The translations under genes were made by a program, and so were the position numbers. 34,196 nucleotides of DNA from G025836975 sp049646585 (GTDB lineage Bacteria; Pseudomonadota; Gammaproteobacteria; Burkholderiales; Burkholderiaceae_B). Below, one piece after another: positions 6,970 through 15,109 of the stretch. The notes beneath the pieces were generated by a model, which saw nothing but the letters and a program-made list of their open reading frames with translations, did no database searches and was not told the DNA's origin. Position 1 is the stretch's first letter, and each line of letters opens with the position of its first letter. Location of the stretch: positions 1-34,196 of the forward strand of contig JBARWC010000212.1 of assembly GCA_049646585.1 (NCBI GenBank), in the 5' to 3' direction.

Positions 6970-8091
6970 ATGCGTCGATTGTGGTTGCTATTCGCCCAAA
7001 CGGTAACAGTATGCCTGGGTATTTTATTCATCGTTGCCACCTTGCGTCCGGACTGGCTGCATTCGTCACCGCCGTCGCCGGCGTCGGCCCCCGCCGTGCG
7101 CGAGTCCTATGCGGGGGCGGTGGCGCAGGCCACGCCCTCGGTCGTCAACATCTATACCAGCAAGCATGTCGACGTGCCGCTGCTACCCCTGCCCGCCGAC
7201 CCTGAGCTTGAACGCCTGTTCCGCGAGATTCCCGGCTTCAGCCGGCGCAAGGAATCCACCAATCTGGGTTCGGGCGTCATTGTGCGCGGCGACGGCTATA
7301 TATTGACCAACTACCACGTCATAGAAGCGGCCGATGCCATCGAGGTGGCATTGAGCGACGGCCGGCAGGCGCCGGCCGAATTGGTGGGCGCCGACCCCGA
7401 AAGCGATCTGGCCGTACTGAAGATAGGCCTGCCCGACTTGCGGGCCATCGCCTTCAACGGCGAACACCAGGTGCGCACGGGCGACGTGGTGCTGGCCATC
7501 GGCAACCCCTTCGGTGTCGGGCAGACCACCACCATGGGCATCGTATCGGCGTTGGGGCGCAACCGCCTGGGCATCAATATCTACGAAAACTTCATCCAGA
7601 CCGACGCCGCCATCAATCCCGGCAATTCAGGCGGCGCCCTGATCGACACCACGGGTCGGCTGATCGGCATCAATACGGCGATCTATTCCGAAACGGGCGG
7701 TTCGCTGGGCATAGGGTTTGCCATCCCGGCTCAGGCGGCTCACACCATCATGGACCAGATCATCAAGACCGGCACGGTAACGCGCGGCTGGCTGGGCATC
7801 GAGCCGCAGGACATCACGCCCGATCTGGCGCGCGCCTTCAAATTAAAGGAGAAGGATGGCGTAATCATCGCCAGCGTGCTGCACAATGGCCCCGCCTGGC
7901 GTGCCGGCGTGCGGGTGGGCGACATCGTGCTCAAGCTCAACGACCAGACGGTTTACGATTCCATCGGCTTCCTGAACCAGATTGCGCCGCTGCCGCCGCG
8001 CCAGACCGTTACGCTGACCATCGTGCGCGACGGCAAGAAGCGCGACCTGGACGTTCAGGTGGGCACACGACCGCGCATCCGCAAGCCCTGA
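6970..8091 (+). CDS. HtrA/Do-family serine protease, membrane-anchored DegS/AlgW-like
   Basis: A 373-residue periplasmic protease. An N-terminal uncleaved anchor (about residues 4-24) is followed by a trypsin-fold domain with catalytic H116 (TNYHVI), D146 (ESDLAVLKI) and S220 (GNSGGAL), then a single PDZ domain (about 265-365). One anchor plus one PDZ is the DegS/AlgW layout, which in other proteobacteria senses misfolded outer-membrane proteins and cuts an anti-sigma factor; DegP/DegQ have a signal peptide and two PDZ domains. Whether it plays the DegS role here is inference, since no rseA/rpoE is nearby. The ATG at 6970 is chosen because the upstream part of the frame overlaps the NIF3 gene. 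Its ribosome site is poor. Confidence 0.92.
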   Translation: MRRLWLLFAQTVTVCLGILFIVATLRPDWLHSSPPSPASAPAVRESYAGAVAQATPSVVNIYTSKHVDVPLLPLPADPELERLFREIPGFSRRKESTNLGSGVIVRGDGYILTNYHVIEAADAIEVALSDGRQAPAELVGADPESDLAVLKIGLPDLRAIAFNGEHQVRTGDVVLAIGNPFGVGQTTTMGIVSALGRNRLGINIYENFIQTDAAINPGNSGGALIDTTGRLIGINTAIYSETGGSLGIGFAIPAQAAHTIMDQIIKTGTVTRGWLGIEPQDITPDLARAFKLKEKDGVIIASVLHNGPAWRAGVRVGDIVLKLNDQTVYDSIGFLNQIAPLPPRQTVTLTIVRDGKKRDLDVQVGTRPRIRKP

Positions 8092-8156
8092 CGGGGGCCG
8101 ATTCGGCGCGGGCGCGGGATGGCATGCGTCTTGGCGCTATTGATCATGGCCGGATA

Positions 8157-8190
8157 CCAAAACGCCCCGAAAGCAATCGGGGCGTTTTGG
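8157..8190. terminator. Bidirectional intrinsic terminator between the HtrA-type gene and tatC
   Basis: A perfect 14-bp inverted repeat (CCAAAACGCCCCGA at 8157-8170, TCGGGGCGTTTTGG at 8177-8190) with a 6-nt AAGCAA loop. A GC core with A4 on one side and T4 on the other makes it work on both strands. It lies between convergent genes and closes the long his-tat run. Confidence 0.9.
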
Positions 8191-8221
8191 TGGCCGGCGG
8201 GCGATGGCTGCGCGTCGTGTG

Positions 8222-9028
8222 TCAATCCTTGTGCGGGGCGATCTCGTCGGAGCCCAGGTCTTCTTCGTCGGAATCGTCGTCTTCCTGCTTAGGCGCCTCG
8301 TGCGCCTTGAGGCTGCTGGCGACCAGCACGCCCAGCTCGAACAGCAAGCACAAGGGCAGGGCCAGCATGAACTGGCTGACCACGTCGGGCGGCGTTACCA
8401 CGGCGGCGATGATGAAGGCGCCGACGATGATGTAGCCGCGCGCCGAGCGCAGCTTCTGTACGGAGACCATGCCGCTTTTCACCAGCAGGATGACCGCGAT
8501 GGGGACTTCGAAGGTGACGCCGAAGGCCAGGAACATGGTCATGACGAAGCTAAGATAGGCTTCGATGTCCGGTGCGGGCGTAATCGACTGGGGCGCGAAG
8601 TTGGCAATAAAGTGAAAGACTGTGCCGAACACCACGAAATAACAGAAGGCCATGCCCAGCAGGAATAGCAGCGTGCTGGAGGCGATGAGCGGCAGCGCCA
8701 GCCTTTGCTCGTGCCGGTACAGGCCAGGCGCGACAAAAGCCCAGGCCTGGTACAGGACGATGGGCAGCGCCAGCACGAAGGACGCCAGCAAGGTGACCTT
8801 GATAGGTACCATGAAGGGCGTGATCACGCCGGTGGCGATCATGCGCGTGCCTTCGGGCAGCGAGGCCAGCATGGGCTGGGCCAGCATGTCGTAGATGGCG
8901 GATGGCCCGGGGTAGATGAACAAGACCACGAAAACGACCATCACCGCGACCACGGCCCGCAGCAGGCGGGAACGCAGTTCGACAAGGTGGGAAATAAACG
9001 TGTCTTGGCTAGCGTCTTCTTGTGTCAC
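8222..9028 (-). CDS. tatC: Sec-independent protein translocase TatC
   Basis: A 268-residue TatC, the inner-membrane receptor (with TatB) for twin-arginine signal peptides. The family hallmarks are present: an N-terminal FISHLVELRSRLLRA segment, six hydrophobic helices, the LYRHEQRLALPL loop, and the FGVTFEVPIAVILLV helix. The C-terminus is a long acidic tail (DDDSDEEDLGSDE). Translation starts at GTG (9028), overlapping the tatB TGA as GTGA, which implies coupling. It is the last gene of the long - strand run and is followed by the strong terminator at 8157-8190. A local Tat substrate is the Rieske protein PetA. Confidence 0.96.
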   Translation of the reverse strand: MTQEDASQDTFISHLVELRSRLLRAVVAVMVVFVVLFIYPGPSAIYDMLAQPMLASLPEGTRMIATGVITPFMVPIKVTLLASFVLALPIVLYQAWAFVAPGLYRHEQRLALPLIASSTLLFLLGMAFCYFVVFGTVFHFIANFAPQSITPAPDIEAYLSFVMTMFLAFGVTFEVPIAVILLVKSGMVSVQKLRSARGYIIVGAFIIAAVVTPPDVVSQFMLALPLCLLFELGVLVASSLKAHEAPKQEDDDSDEEDLGSDEIAPHKD

Positions 9029-9489
9029 GTGGGCGCCCCTGGTTTGGCCTTGCCGGTGTCGGTGCTGTTGGTGGGGGGGTCAGAGAAGCCGGGCAGGGGA
9101 AGCGAGGCGGCCTCTTCGCGTGGCGGCTCAGCGGCGGGCGCGGGCGCCGTGGCTTCGGCCTTGGCGCTGTCGACCAGCGTTTCGACGGACGTCGAGGCGT
9201 CCTTGAGCGCCTGCTGGGCTTCGTCCAGCGGCTTGCGCAAGCTGTCGGTGGCGTCGCGCATGGAAGACTTGACCGAATTGGCGGCTTCTTCCATTTGGCC
9301 CTTCAAGTTGTTCAACTCGTCCAGATCCATCTCGCGCTGGATGTCTGTCTTGACATCGCTGACGTAGCGCTGGGCGCGCCCGACCAGATGCCCTATGGTG
9401 CGGGCGACCTTGGGCAGGCGCTGAGGCCCGATGACGATCAGCGCGATCACGCCGATCAGCATAAGCTCACTAAAGCTGACGTCGAACAT
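9025..9489 (-). CDS. tatB: Sec-independent protein translocase TatB
   Basis: A 154-residue TatB. The short N-terminal membrane helix and hinge (MFDVSFSELMLIGVIALIVI, then GPQRLPKVARTIG) are diagnostic and distinguish it from TatA. A long amphipathic helix (about residues 25-70) and a low-complexity Ala/Pro/Glu tail follow. It forms the receptor complex with TatC. It overlaps tatC by 4 nt and lies 57 nt downstream of tatA. That gap holds a hairpin which may lower tatBC expression relative to tatA. Confidence 0.95.
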   Translation of the reverse strand: MFDVSFSELMLIGVIALIVIGPQRLPKVARTIGHLVGRAQRYVSDVKTDIQREMDLDELNNLKGQMEEAANSVKSSMRDATDSLRKPLDEAQQALKDASTSVETLVDSAKAEATAPAPAAEPPREEAASLPLPGFSDPPTNSTDTGKAKPGAPT

Positions 9490-9511
9490 GGCTAGGAAAT
9501 TCGCTTAAAGA

Positions 9512-9547
9512 AAAAAGAGGTTAGTGATGGGATACAGCCCTCTTTTT
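9512..9547 (-). promoter_or_regulatory. Hairpin with U-tract between tatA and tatB (possible attenuator)
   Basis: The arms AAAAAGAGG (9512-9520) and CCTCTTTTT (9539-9547) pair over 9 bp around an 18-nt loop that itself contains GGG and CCC. On the - strand the distal arm runs into TTTTTTCTTT, like an intrinsic terminator, beginning at the tatA stop codon. The stem is AU-rich and the loop long, so only partial termination would be expected. Confidence 0.45.
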
Positions 9548-9774
9548 CAGGCGTCGGTCTTTTCCTTGGCCTGGACGTCGATGGTCTCTTCGCCCTGGAC
9601 GCGTTGCGTGACGGATTCGGGTTTCTTTTCTTCGGTGGCGTCGCGCATGCCCTTCTTGAAGCCCTTCACCGCTCCGCCCAGGTCCTCACCCATGTTGCGG
9701 ATTTTCTTGGTGCCGAACACCAAGGCGACGATGACCAGAACGATAAGCCAATGCCAAATGCTGAAACTACCCAT
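9547..9774 (-). CDS. tatA: Sec-independent protein translocase TatA
   Basis: A 75-residue TatA, the pore-forming Tat component that oligomerises on substrate binding. It has the short N-terminal membrane helix (SFSIWHWLIVLVIVALVF), the conserved FG hinge (VFGTKKIRNMGEDLGGAVKGF) and a charged amphipathic helix and tail. It lies 13 nt downstream of the HIT gene at the tail of the his run, an arrangement shared by many betaproteobacteria. TatA is normally needed in large excess over TatB and TatC, which gives the tatA-tatB hairpin possible meaning. Confidence 0.95.
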   Translation of the reverse strand: MGSFSIWHWLIVLVIVALVFGTKKIRNMGEDLGGAVKGFKKGMRDATEEKKPESVTQRVQGEETIDVQAKEKTDA

Positions 9775-9787
9775 GATGCTGTCTCCG

Positions 9788-10156
9788 TTAGGCGGCTGGT
9801 GCCGCGCGTTTGTCCCAGGGGCGATGGCCCCCGATAATATGTAAATGAAGGTGGGCGACTTCCTGCCCGCCTTCGATGCCTGTATTGACCACCATCCTGA
9901 AGCCGCCTTCCGGCCCCGGCGTGCAGCCGTTTTCGTTCGCCAACTTGGGCGCCAGGGCCATCATTCTACCCAACCATTGGGCATCTTGCGGGCCGATATC
10001 CTGCATGGATGTCACATGGCGCTTGGGTATCAACAGCAAGTGTACGGGAGCGGCGGGATTTATGTCGTGAAAAGCAAAAAAATCGTCGTCCTCGTACACT
10101 TTTTTCGAGGGTATTTCGCCCTTGGCTATTTTGCAGAACAGGCAGTTGTCGCTCAT
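9788..10156 (-). CDS. HIT-family purine nucleoside phosphoramidase (HinT-like)
   Basis: A 122-residue histidine-triad protein. The active-site motif HLHLHIIGG (H102, H104, H106) is intact and the N-terminus has the CLFCKIAKGEIP signature with the CxxC pair (C5, C8) seen in HINT-branch members. HinT-type enzymes hydrolyse AMP-lysine and AMP-phosphoramidates in the cytoplasm. The gene lies between hisE (21-nt gap) and tatA (13-nt gap) and appears co-transcribed. The family call is firm; the physiological substrate is not known from sequence. Confidence 0.93.
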   Translation of the reverse strand: MSDNCLFCKIAKGEIPSKKVYEDDDFFAFHDINPAAPVHLLLIPKRHVTSMQDIGPQDAQWLGRMMALAPKLANENGCTPGPEGGFRMVVNTGIEGGQEVAHLHLHIIGGHRPWDKRAAPAA

Positions 10157-10177
10157 GTAAGCCTCGTCTCAAGTGTT

Positions 10178-10519
10178 TCAGGATTTGGGCCGGCTGGCTT
10201 TCTCGGCCAGGCCGGACACGCCTTCGCGGCGCGCCAGCTCCGCCAGCACCTGCTCGGGCCGCAGTCCGTAGTGGGCCAGGGCCACCATGCAGTGGAACCA
10301 CAGGTCGGCCGTTTCCGCCACGATGCGATCGGGGGTGTTGTCCTTGGCGGCCATGACCAGCTCCGTGGCCTCTTCGCCTATCTTCTTCAGGAAGGCGTCC
10401 GGACCGCGCGCCAGCAGCTTGGCGGTGTACGAGACGGAAGGGTCGCCGCCCCTGGCGGGCAGGCGCGATTCAAGCGTATCGGCCAGCCGGGCCAGAACGG
10501 TGGAAGCATCTGGATTCAT
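10178..10519 (-). CDS. hisE: Phosphoribosyl-ATP pyrophosphatase
   Basis: A 113-residue HisE of the MazG-like all-helical fold, catalysing step two of histidine synthesis: PR-ATP to PR-AMP plus pyrophosphate. The metal-binding motif is visible in KKIGEEATELVMAA and the second helix pair in VAETADLWFHCMVAL. I chose the ATG at 10519, which overlaps the hisI stop as ATGA; the open frame reaches upstream but only as a shadow of hisI. HisE is separate from HisI here, as is usual in betaproteobacteria, rather than fused as in enterics. Confidence 0.95.
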   Translation of the reverse strand: MNPDASTVLARLADTLESRLPARGGDPSVSYTAKLLARGPDAFLKKIGEEATELVMAAKDNTPDRIVAETADLWFHCMVALAHYGLRPEQVLAELARREGVSGLAEKASRPKS

Positions 10520-10920
10520 TTGTATATTAGCTCGGGGTCTTTCAGGACGGGGTCCACGGTGGTCCAGACGGCTTGGCCGGCCGCTCCGTCCAGGCGCCGG
10601 AAGAAGCAGCTCGCGCGGCCGGTATGGCAGGCGATGCCGCCCTCTTGCTGCACCTTGAGCAGAATGACGTCGCCGTCGCAATCCAGGCGGATTTCGTGAA
10701 CGACCTGCACGTGGCCGGATTCTTCGCCCTTGCGCCACAGGCGTCCGCGCGAACGCGACCAGTACACGGCGCGGCCGGTGGCAATGGTTTCTTCCAGCGA
10801 CTCGGCGTTCATCCAGGCCACCATCAGGATATTGCCCGTTTTAAAGTCCTGGGCAATGGCCGGCAGCAGGCCGCTTTCGTCGAAATGGATGGCGTCGATC
10901 CAGGTGCTTTCTTGCGTCAT
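10516..10920 (-). CDS. hisI: Phosphoribosyl-AMP cyclohydrolase
   Basis: A 134-residue monofunctional HisI that opens the adenine ring of PR-AMP in the third histidine step. Metal-binding signatures are intact: the DCDGD aspartate cluster (Mg site) and the conserved cysteines, including CHTGRASCFFR. The conserved TGNILMVAWMN and YWSRSRGRLWRKGE blocks are present. It overlaps hisF upstream and hisE downstream by 4 nt each (ATGA), so the three are probably translationally coupled. Confidence 0.96.
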   Translation of the reverse strand: MTQESTWIDAIHFDESGLLPAIAQDFKTGNILMVAWMNAESLEETIATGRAVYWSRSRGRLWRKGEESGHVQVVHEIRLDCDGDVILLKVQQEGGIACHTGRASCFFRRLDGAAGQAVWTTVDPVLKDPELIYK

Positions 10921-11726
10921 GCCGTCAATCGTACCTTAATACCCTGGCTGGCCATGAATTCCTTGGCTTGCCGTACCGTGTATTCGCCGTAATGGAAGAT
11001 GCTGGCGGCCAGGACGGCGCTGGCGCGGCCCGTGGTGACACCATCGGCCAGGTGCTGAAGATTGCCCACGCCGCCCGAGGCGATGACCGGCACCGCGACC
11101 GCGTCGGATACCGCGCGCGTCAGTTCAAGGTCGAAGCCCGACTTGGTGCCGTCGCGGTCCATGCTGGTCAGCAGCAGTTCGCCGGCGCCGTATTCGGCCA
11201 TTTTGCGGGCCCATTCCACGGCGTCGATGCCGGTGGCCTTGCGCCCGCCATGGGTGAAGATTTCCCAGCGGGCGGGCTCGCCCGCCTGGGATACGCGGCG
11301 CGCGTCGATGGCCACGACGATGCACTGCGAGCCGTGATAATCGGCGGCCTCGCGCACCAGGTCGGGGTTGGATACCGCCGCGCTGTTCATGGAAACCTTG
11401 TCGGCGCCGGCATTGAGCAGGCGCTGCACGTCGGACACCTGGCGCACGCCGCCGCCCACGGTCAGGGGGATGAAGATCTGCTTGGCCACCGATTCGATGA
11501 TGGGCAGGATCAGGTCGCGCGCGTCGCTGGTGGCGGTGATGTCCAGGAAGGTGAGCTCGTCGGCGCCCTGTTCGTTGTAGCGCTGCGCGATCTCGACCGG
11601 GTCGCCGGCATCGACCAGGTCGACGAAATTGACGCCCTTGACCACGCGGCCGGCGGTGACATCCAGGCAGGGGATGATGCGGCGCGTCAGCTCGGTGTCG
11701 GCGGGTGTTGCGGTGTTCTGGGTCAT
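10917..11726 (-). CDS. hisF: Imidazole glycerol phosphate synthase, cyclase subunit
   Basis: A 269-residue TIM barrel. With HisH it turns PRFAR and glutamine-derived ammonia into IGP and AICAR. The N-terminal IIPCLDVTAGRVVKGVNF carries the first catalytic aspartate, and the second is in the LLTSMDRDGTKSGFD block. Both phosphate-binding glycine loops are visible (TVGGGVR, IASGGVG). It overlaps hisA by 4 nt and hisI by 4 nt. The length is slightly above the ~255 norm because of a 12-residue N-terminal extension (MTQNTATPADTE). Confidence 0.96.
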   Translation of the reverse strand: MTQNTATPADTELTRRIIPCLDVTAGRVVKGVNFVDLVDAGDPVEIAQRYNEQGADELTFLDITATSDARDLILPIIESVAKQIFIPLTVGGGVRQVSDVQRLLNAGADKVSMNSAAVSNPDLVREAADYHGSQCIVVAIDARRVSQAGEPARWEIFTHGGRKATGIDAVEWARKMAEYGAGELLLTSMDRDGTKSGFDLELTRAVSDAVAVPVIASGGVGNLQHLADGVTTGRASAVLAASIFHYGEYTVRQAKEFMASQGIKVRLTA

Positions 11727-12466
11727 GTCGTTCCGAGTTCGTCGGCCATGTTCTGCGCGGCGGCGAAGTCCAGCGTGCCCTCGTACAGGCTACGGCCCAG
11801 GATGGCGCCTTCGACGCCTTCGCTTTCGACGGCGCACAGCGCTTCGATGTCGCGCAGGTCGGTGACGCCGCCCGAGGCGATGATGGGAATATTGACGTGC
11901 TGGGCCAGCTTGACGGTGGCTTCGATATTGACACCCGACAGCATGCCGTCGCGGCCGATGTCGGTGTAGACGATGGCCTCGCAGCCGTAGTCTTCGTACT
12001 TGGCGGCCAGGTCCAGCACGTCGTGGCGGGTCAGTTTGCTCCAGCCGTCGGTGGCGACCTTGCCGTCGCGGGCGTCCAGGCCGACGATGATGTTGCCGGG
12101 AAAGGCGCTGCAGGCATCGCGCAGGAAGCCGGGGTCCTTGACCGCCGCCGTGCCGATGATGACGTAGGAAATGCCCGCGTCCAGATAGCGTTCTATGGTG
12201 TCCAGGTCGCGTATACCGCCGCCGATCTGCACCGGAATGTCGTCGGCCACGGCCTTGATGATGGACTTGATGGCGGCCTCGTTCTTGGGCTTGCCGGCTA
12301 CGGCGCCATTCAGGTCGACCAGGTGCAGGCGCCTGGCTCCTTGTTCGAGCCACTGCGCGGCCATGGCCGCGGGGTCGTCGGAAAAAATGGTGGCGTCGTC
12401 CAGGTCGCCCTGGCGTAGGCGCACGCAACGCCCGTCTTTGAGATCGATGGCGGGGATGAGTAGCAT
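11723..12466 (-). CDS. hisA: ProFAR isomerase (phosphoribosylformimino-AICAR-phosphate isomerase)
   Basis: A 247-residue half-barrel-duplicated TIM barrel that isomerises ProFAR to PRFAR. It starts MLLIPAIDLKDGRCVRLRQG, containing the catalytic aspartate; the second is in YTDIGRDGMLSG. Glycine-rich phosphate loops VQIGGGIRD and IASGGVTD are intact. I chose the ATG at 12466, 4 nt after hisH; upstream in-frame starts would overlap hisH and are not conserved. The downstream end overlaps hisF (ATGA). Confidence 0.96.
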   Translation of the reverse strand: MLLIPAIDLKDGRCVRLRQGDLDDATIFSDDPAAMAAQWLEQGARRLHLVDLNGAVAGKPKNEAAIKSIIKAVADDIPVQIGGGIRDLDTIERYLDAGISYVIIGTAAVKDPGFLRDACSAFPGNIIVGLDARDGKVATDGWSKLTRHDVLDLAAKYEDYGCEAIVYTDIGRDGMLSGVNIEATVKLAQHVNIPIIASGGVTDLRDIEALCAVESEGVEGAILGRSLYEGTLDFAAAQNMADELGTT

Positions 12467-12470
12467 GATG

Positions 12471-13124
12471 TTATGGATTCCAATCAACGAAATTCCGATA
12501 CAGGCGCAAACCGTGGTCGGCGCTTTTCTCGGGATGGAACTGTACTGCGAAAATGTTAGCCGCTGCCACGGCACAGGTAAAGCTTGCTCCGTAGTGGCTT
12601 ACCCCAACAATAAGCGCCGGATCGGCCGGTTCGGCATGGTAGCTGTGCACAAAGTAAAAATGCGCCCCGTCGGGTATGCCGTCCCACAAGGCATGGCCGC
12701 GCGCCTGCTGCACCCGGTTCCAGCCCATGTGGGGAACCTTCAGCAATTCCTGGTCCGCCGGGCCGGCGGAAGGGTCCGCGTACTGCGGGCCGGCGAAGCG
12801 CTTCACGCGGCCCGGGAAGATGTCCAGGCAAGGCACGGGGCCTTCTTCGCTCTCGGTGAACAGCATCTGCTCGCCCACGCAAACGCCCAGCAGGGGCTTG
12901 TTGCGGGCCGCGCGGATGACGGCTTCACGCAGGCCGGATCGGTCCAGCGTGCGCATGCAGTCGGGCATGGCCCCCTGGCCGGGGAAGACCACGCGCGATG
13001 CCTGGTCGATGCCCTTGGCTTCGTTGCAGATTCGGATGTCGGCGTCGGGCGCGGCCGCCCGCAGCGCATTCGCCACGGAGTGGAAGTTGCCCATGCCATA
13101 GTCGACGATGGCGATAGTATTCAC
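12471..13124 (-). CDS. hisH: Imidazole glycerol phosphate synthase, glutaminase subunit
   Basis: A 217-residue class I glutamine amidotransferase supplying ammonia to HisF. The triad is visible as Cys in LLGVCVGEQ and His and Glu in VQFHPEKS. The N-terminus IAIVDYGMGNFHSV is typical. The motif reads GVCVGEQ rather than the commoner GICLGMQ, a conservative variant. A 35-nt gap separates it from hisB, with hisA following 4 nt downstream. Confidence 0.96.
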   Translation of the reverse strand: MNTIAIVDYGMGNFHSVANALRAAAPDADIRICNEAKGIDQASRVVFPGQGAMPDCMRTLDRSGLREAVIRAARNKPLLGVCVGEQMLFTESEEGPVPCLDIFPGRVKRFAGPQYADPSAGPADQELLKVPHMGWNRVQQARGHALWDGIPDGAHFYFVHSYHAEPADPALIVGVSHYGASFTCAVAAANIFAVQFHPEKSADHGLRLYRNFVDWNP

Positions 13125-13159
13125 GGTAATCAGCCGTTAGGGTTGTGCGGATGTGCGGT

Positions 13160-13747
13160 TTAGAGCACGCCTTTGGTCGACGGCACGACGCCGGCATTGC
13201 GCGGATCGTGCTCGGTGGCCATGCGCAGCGCGCGGCCGAAGGCCTTGAAGACGGTTTCGCACTGATGGTGCGAGTTCTCGCCGCGCAGATTATCGATGTG
13301 CAGCGTGACCAGGGCGTGATTGACGAAGCCCTGGAAGAATTCGCGCGTCAGGTCGACGTCGAAGCGGCCGATATGCGAGCGCGTGAAGGGTATGTGGTAG
13401 TACAGCCCGGGGCGCCCGGAGAAATCGACGACCACGCGCGACAGCGCTTCGTCCAGAGGCACGTAGGAATGGCCGTAGCGGCGCAGGCCGGCCTTGTCGC
13501 CCACGGCGGCGGCAAAGGCCTGGCCCAGGGTGATGCCCACGTCCTCGACGGTGTGGTGGTCGTCGATGTGCGTGTCGCCGTCGCACTGGATGTCCAGGTC
13601 GATCAGGCCGTGGCGCGCGATCTGATCCAGCATGTGGTCCAGGAAAGGCACGCCGGTGTTGATGGTCTGGCGGCCGGTGCCGTCCAGATTGATGGAAACG
13701 CGCACGCGGGTTTCGTTGGTGTTGCGGGTAATGTCGGCTGTACGCAT
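13160..13747 (-). CDS. hisB: Imidazoleglycerol-phosphate dehydratase
   Basis: A 195-residue monofunctional HisB, dehydrating IGP to imidazole acetol phosphate. Two metal-binding histidine motifs are intact (DDHHTVED and SHHQCE), as is the HMLDQIARHGLIDL block. There is no N-terminal histidinol-phosphatase domain, so that activity must come from elsewhere. It starts 2 nt after hisD (TGATCATG). In most Burkholderiales I know, hisC lies between these genes; here it is absent. Confidence 0.95.
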   Translation of the reverse strand: MRTADITRNTNETRVRVSINLDGTGRQTINTGVPFLDHMLDQIARHGLIDLDIQCDGDTHIDDHHTVEDVGITLGQAFAAAVGDKAGLRRYGHSYVPLDEALSRVVVDFSGRPGLYYHIPFTRSHIGRFDVDLTREFFQGFVNHALVTLHIDNLRGENSHHQCETVFKAFGRALRMATEHDPRNAGVVPSTKGVL

Positions 13748-13749
13748 GA

Positions 13750-15066
13750 TCAGGACTTGGAATCGGTGGGGTTCAGTCGGTATTCGGCGCTGGCGGCGTG
13801 GGCCTGCAGGCCTTCACCATAGGCCAGCTTGGCGGCGATGCGCCCCAGGAACTGGGCCCCTTGCTGTGAAACCTGTATAAGGCTGGAGCGCTTCTGGAAA
13901 TCATACACGCCCAGGGGCGAGGAAAACCGCGCCGTGCGGGAGGTGGGCAGCACGTGGTTGGGGCCAGCGCAATAATCGCCCAGCGCTTCCGAGCTGTAGC
14001 GGCCCAGGAAAATGGCGCCGGCATGGCGGATTTTATCGGCCCATTGCTGCGGATTCTCGGTGGAGATCTCCAGGTGCTCGGGGGCGATGTCGTTGGCGAT
14101 GGCGCAGGCTTCGTCCAGGTCGGCCACCTGGATCAGCGCGCCGCGCCTACCCAGGCTGGCGCGGATGATCTCGGCGCGCGGCATGGCGGGCAGCAGACGC
14201 TCGATGGCGGCCTCGACCTGGTCCAGGTAGGCAGCGTCGGGGCAGAGCAGGATGGCCTGGGCCAGTTCGTCGTGCTCGGCCTGCGAAAACAGGTCCATGG
14301 CGATCCAGTCGGCCGGCGTGCTGCCGTCGCCTATGATCAGGATTTCGCTGGGTCCGGCGATCATGTCTATGCCCACGGTGCCGAACACGCGGCGCTTGGC
14401 GGCCGCCACATAGGCGTTGCCGGGGCCGACGATCTTGTCGACCGGGGCGATGGTTTGCGTGCCGTAGGCCAGGGCGCCGATGGCTTGGGCGCCGCCTATG
14501 CCCCAGACGCGATCCACCCCGCCCAGCGCGGCCGCGGCCAGCACGATGGGGTTGCGCGCGCCGTCGGGCGTGGGCGTGACCATGACGACTTCCGGCACGC
14601 CGGCCACCTTGGCCGGAATGGCATTCATCAGCACCGAGGACGGGTAGGCGGCCTTGCCGCCAGGCACATACAGGCCCACGCGGTCCAGCGGGGTGATCTT
14701 CTGGCCCAGCAGCGTGCCGTCGGCTTCGGTGTAGGTCCAGGTCTGGGCCTGTTGGTGCTCGTGATAGCGCCGTACCCGGTCGGCGGCCGATTCCAGCGCC
14801 GCGCGCTGGTCTGCCGGCAGGGCGTCCAGCGCGGCCAGCCATTCGCGGCGTTCGATCTCCAGCGCGGCCACCGACTCGGCCGGGTTGCGGTCGAACTTGC
14901 GGGTGTAATCCAGCACGGCGCTGTCGCCGTGGCTTTGCACGCTTTTCAGTATCTCGGCCGCCGCGCGTTCGATGGATTCATCCTGGGATGCATCGAAGGC
15001 CAGCAGGGTGCGCAGACTGTTTCCGAACTGCTCGGACTGGGTGCTAAGGCGTTTGATCAGTGACAT
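13750..15066 (-). CDS. hisD: Histidinol dehydrogenase
   Basis: A 438-residue zinc-dependent NAD enzyme that performs the last two oxidations from L-histidinol to L-histidine. Family blocks are visible: VGLYVPGGKAAYPSSVLMN, GPGNAYVAAAKR, DMIAGPSEILI, the zinc/active-site FSQAEHDELAQ, APEHLEI and GPNHVLPT. Length is normal. It follows hisG after 93 nt, the longest gap inside the his cluster, which contains a perfect 8-bp dyad. Confidence 0.96.
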   Translation of the reverse strand: MSLIKRLSTQSEQFGNSLRTLLAFDASQDESIERAAAEILKSVQSHGDSAVLDYTRKFDRNPAESVAALEIERREWLAALDALPADQRAALESAADRVRRYHEHQQAQTWTYTEADGTLLGQKITPLDRVGLYVPGGKAAYPSSVLMNAIPAKVAGVPEVVMVTPTPDGARNPIVLAAAALGGVDRVWGIGGAQAIGALAYGTQTIAPVDKIVGPGNAYVAAAKRRVFGTVGIDMIAGPSEILIIGDGSTPADWIAMDLFSQAEHDELAQAILLCPDAAYLDQVEAAIERLLPAMPRAEIIRASLGRRGALIQVADLDEACAIANDIAPEHLEISTENPQQWADKIRHAGAIFLGRYSSEALGDYCAGPNHVLPTSRTARFSSPLGVYDFQKRSSLIQVSQQGAQFLGRIAAKLAYGEGLQAHAASAEYRLNPTDSKS

Positions 15067-15087
15067 GATGAAGGGGACGGCAATGGC

Positions 15088-15109
15088 GTATACACCAATG
15101 AGTGTATAC
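15088..15109. promoter_or_regulatory. Perfect dyad in the hisG-hisD gap (candidate operator or leader hairpin)
   Basis: GTATACAC (15088-15095) and its exact complement GTGTATAC (15102-15109) are separated by 6 nt and lie 21 nt upstream of the hisD start. Inside it the - strand reads TATACA and TATACG, which resemble -10 elements, so it may combine a weak internal promoter with an operator. It could equally be an RNA hairpin; it has no T-run. Confidence 0.45.

Noticed and set aside
6970..8091. Calling the protease DegP or DegQ
   Set aside because: It has an uncleaved N-terminal anchor and only one PDZ domain, which fits DegS/AlgW; with no rseA/rpoE nearby, no symbol is assigned.
13954..15063. 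+ strand open frame opposite hisD
   Set aside because: Antisense shadow; hisD shows all family motifs on the other strand.
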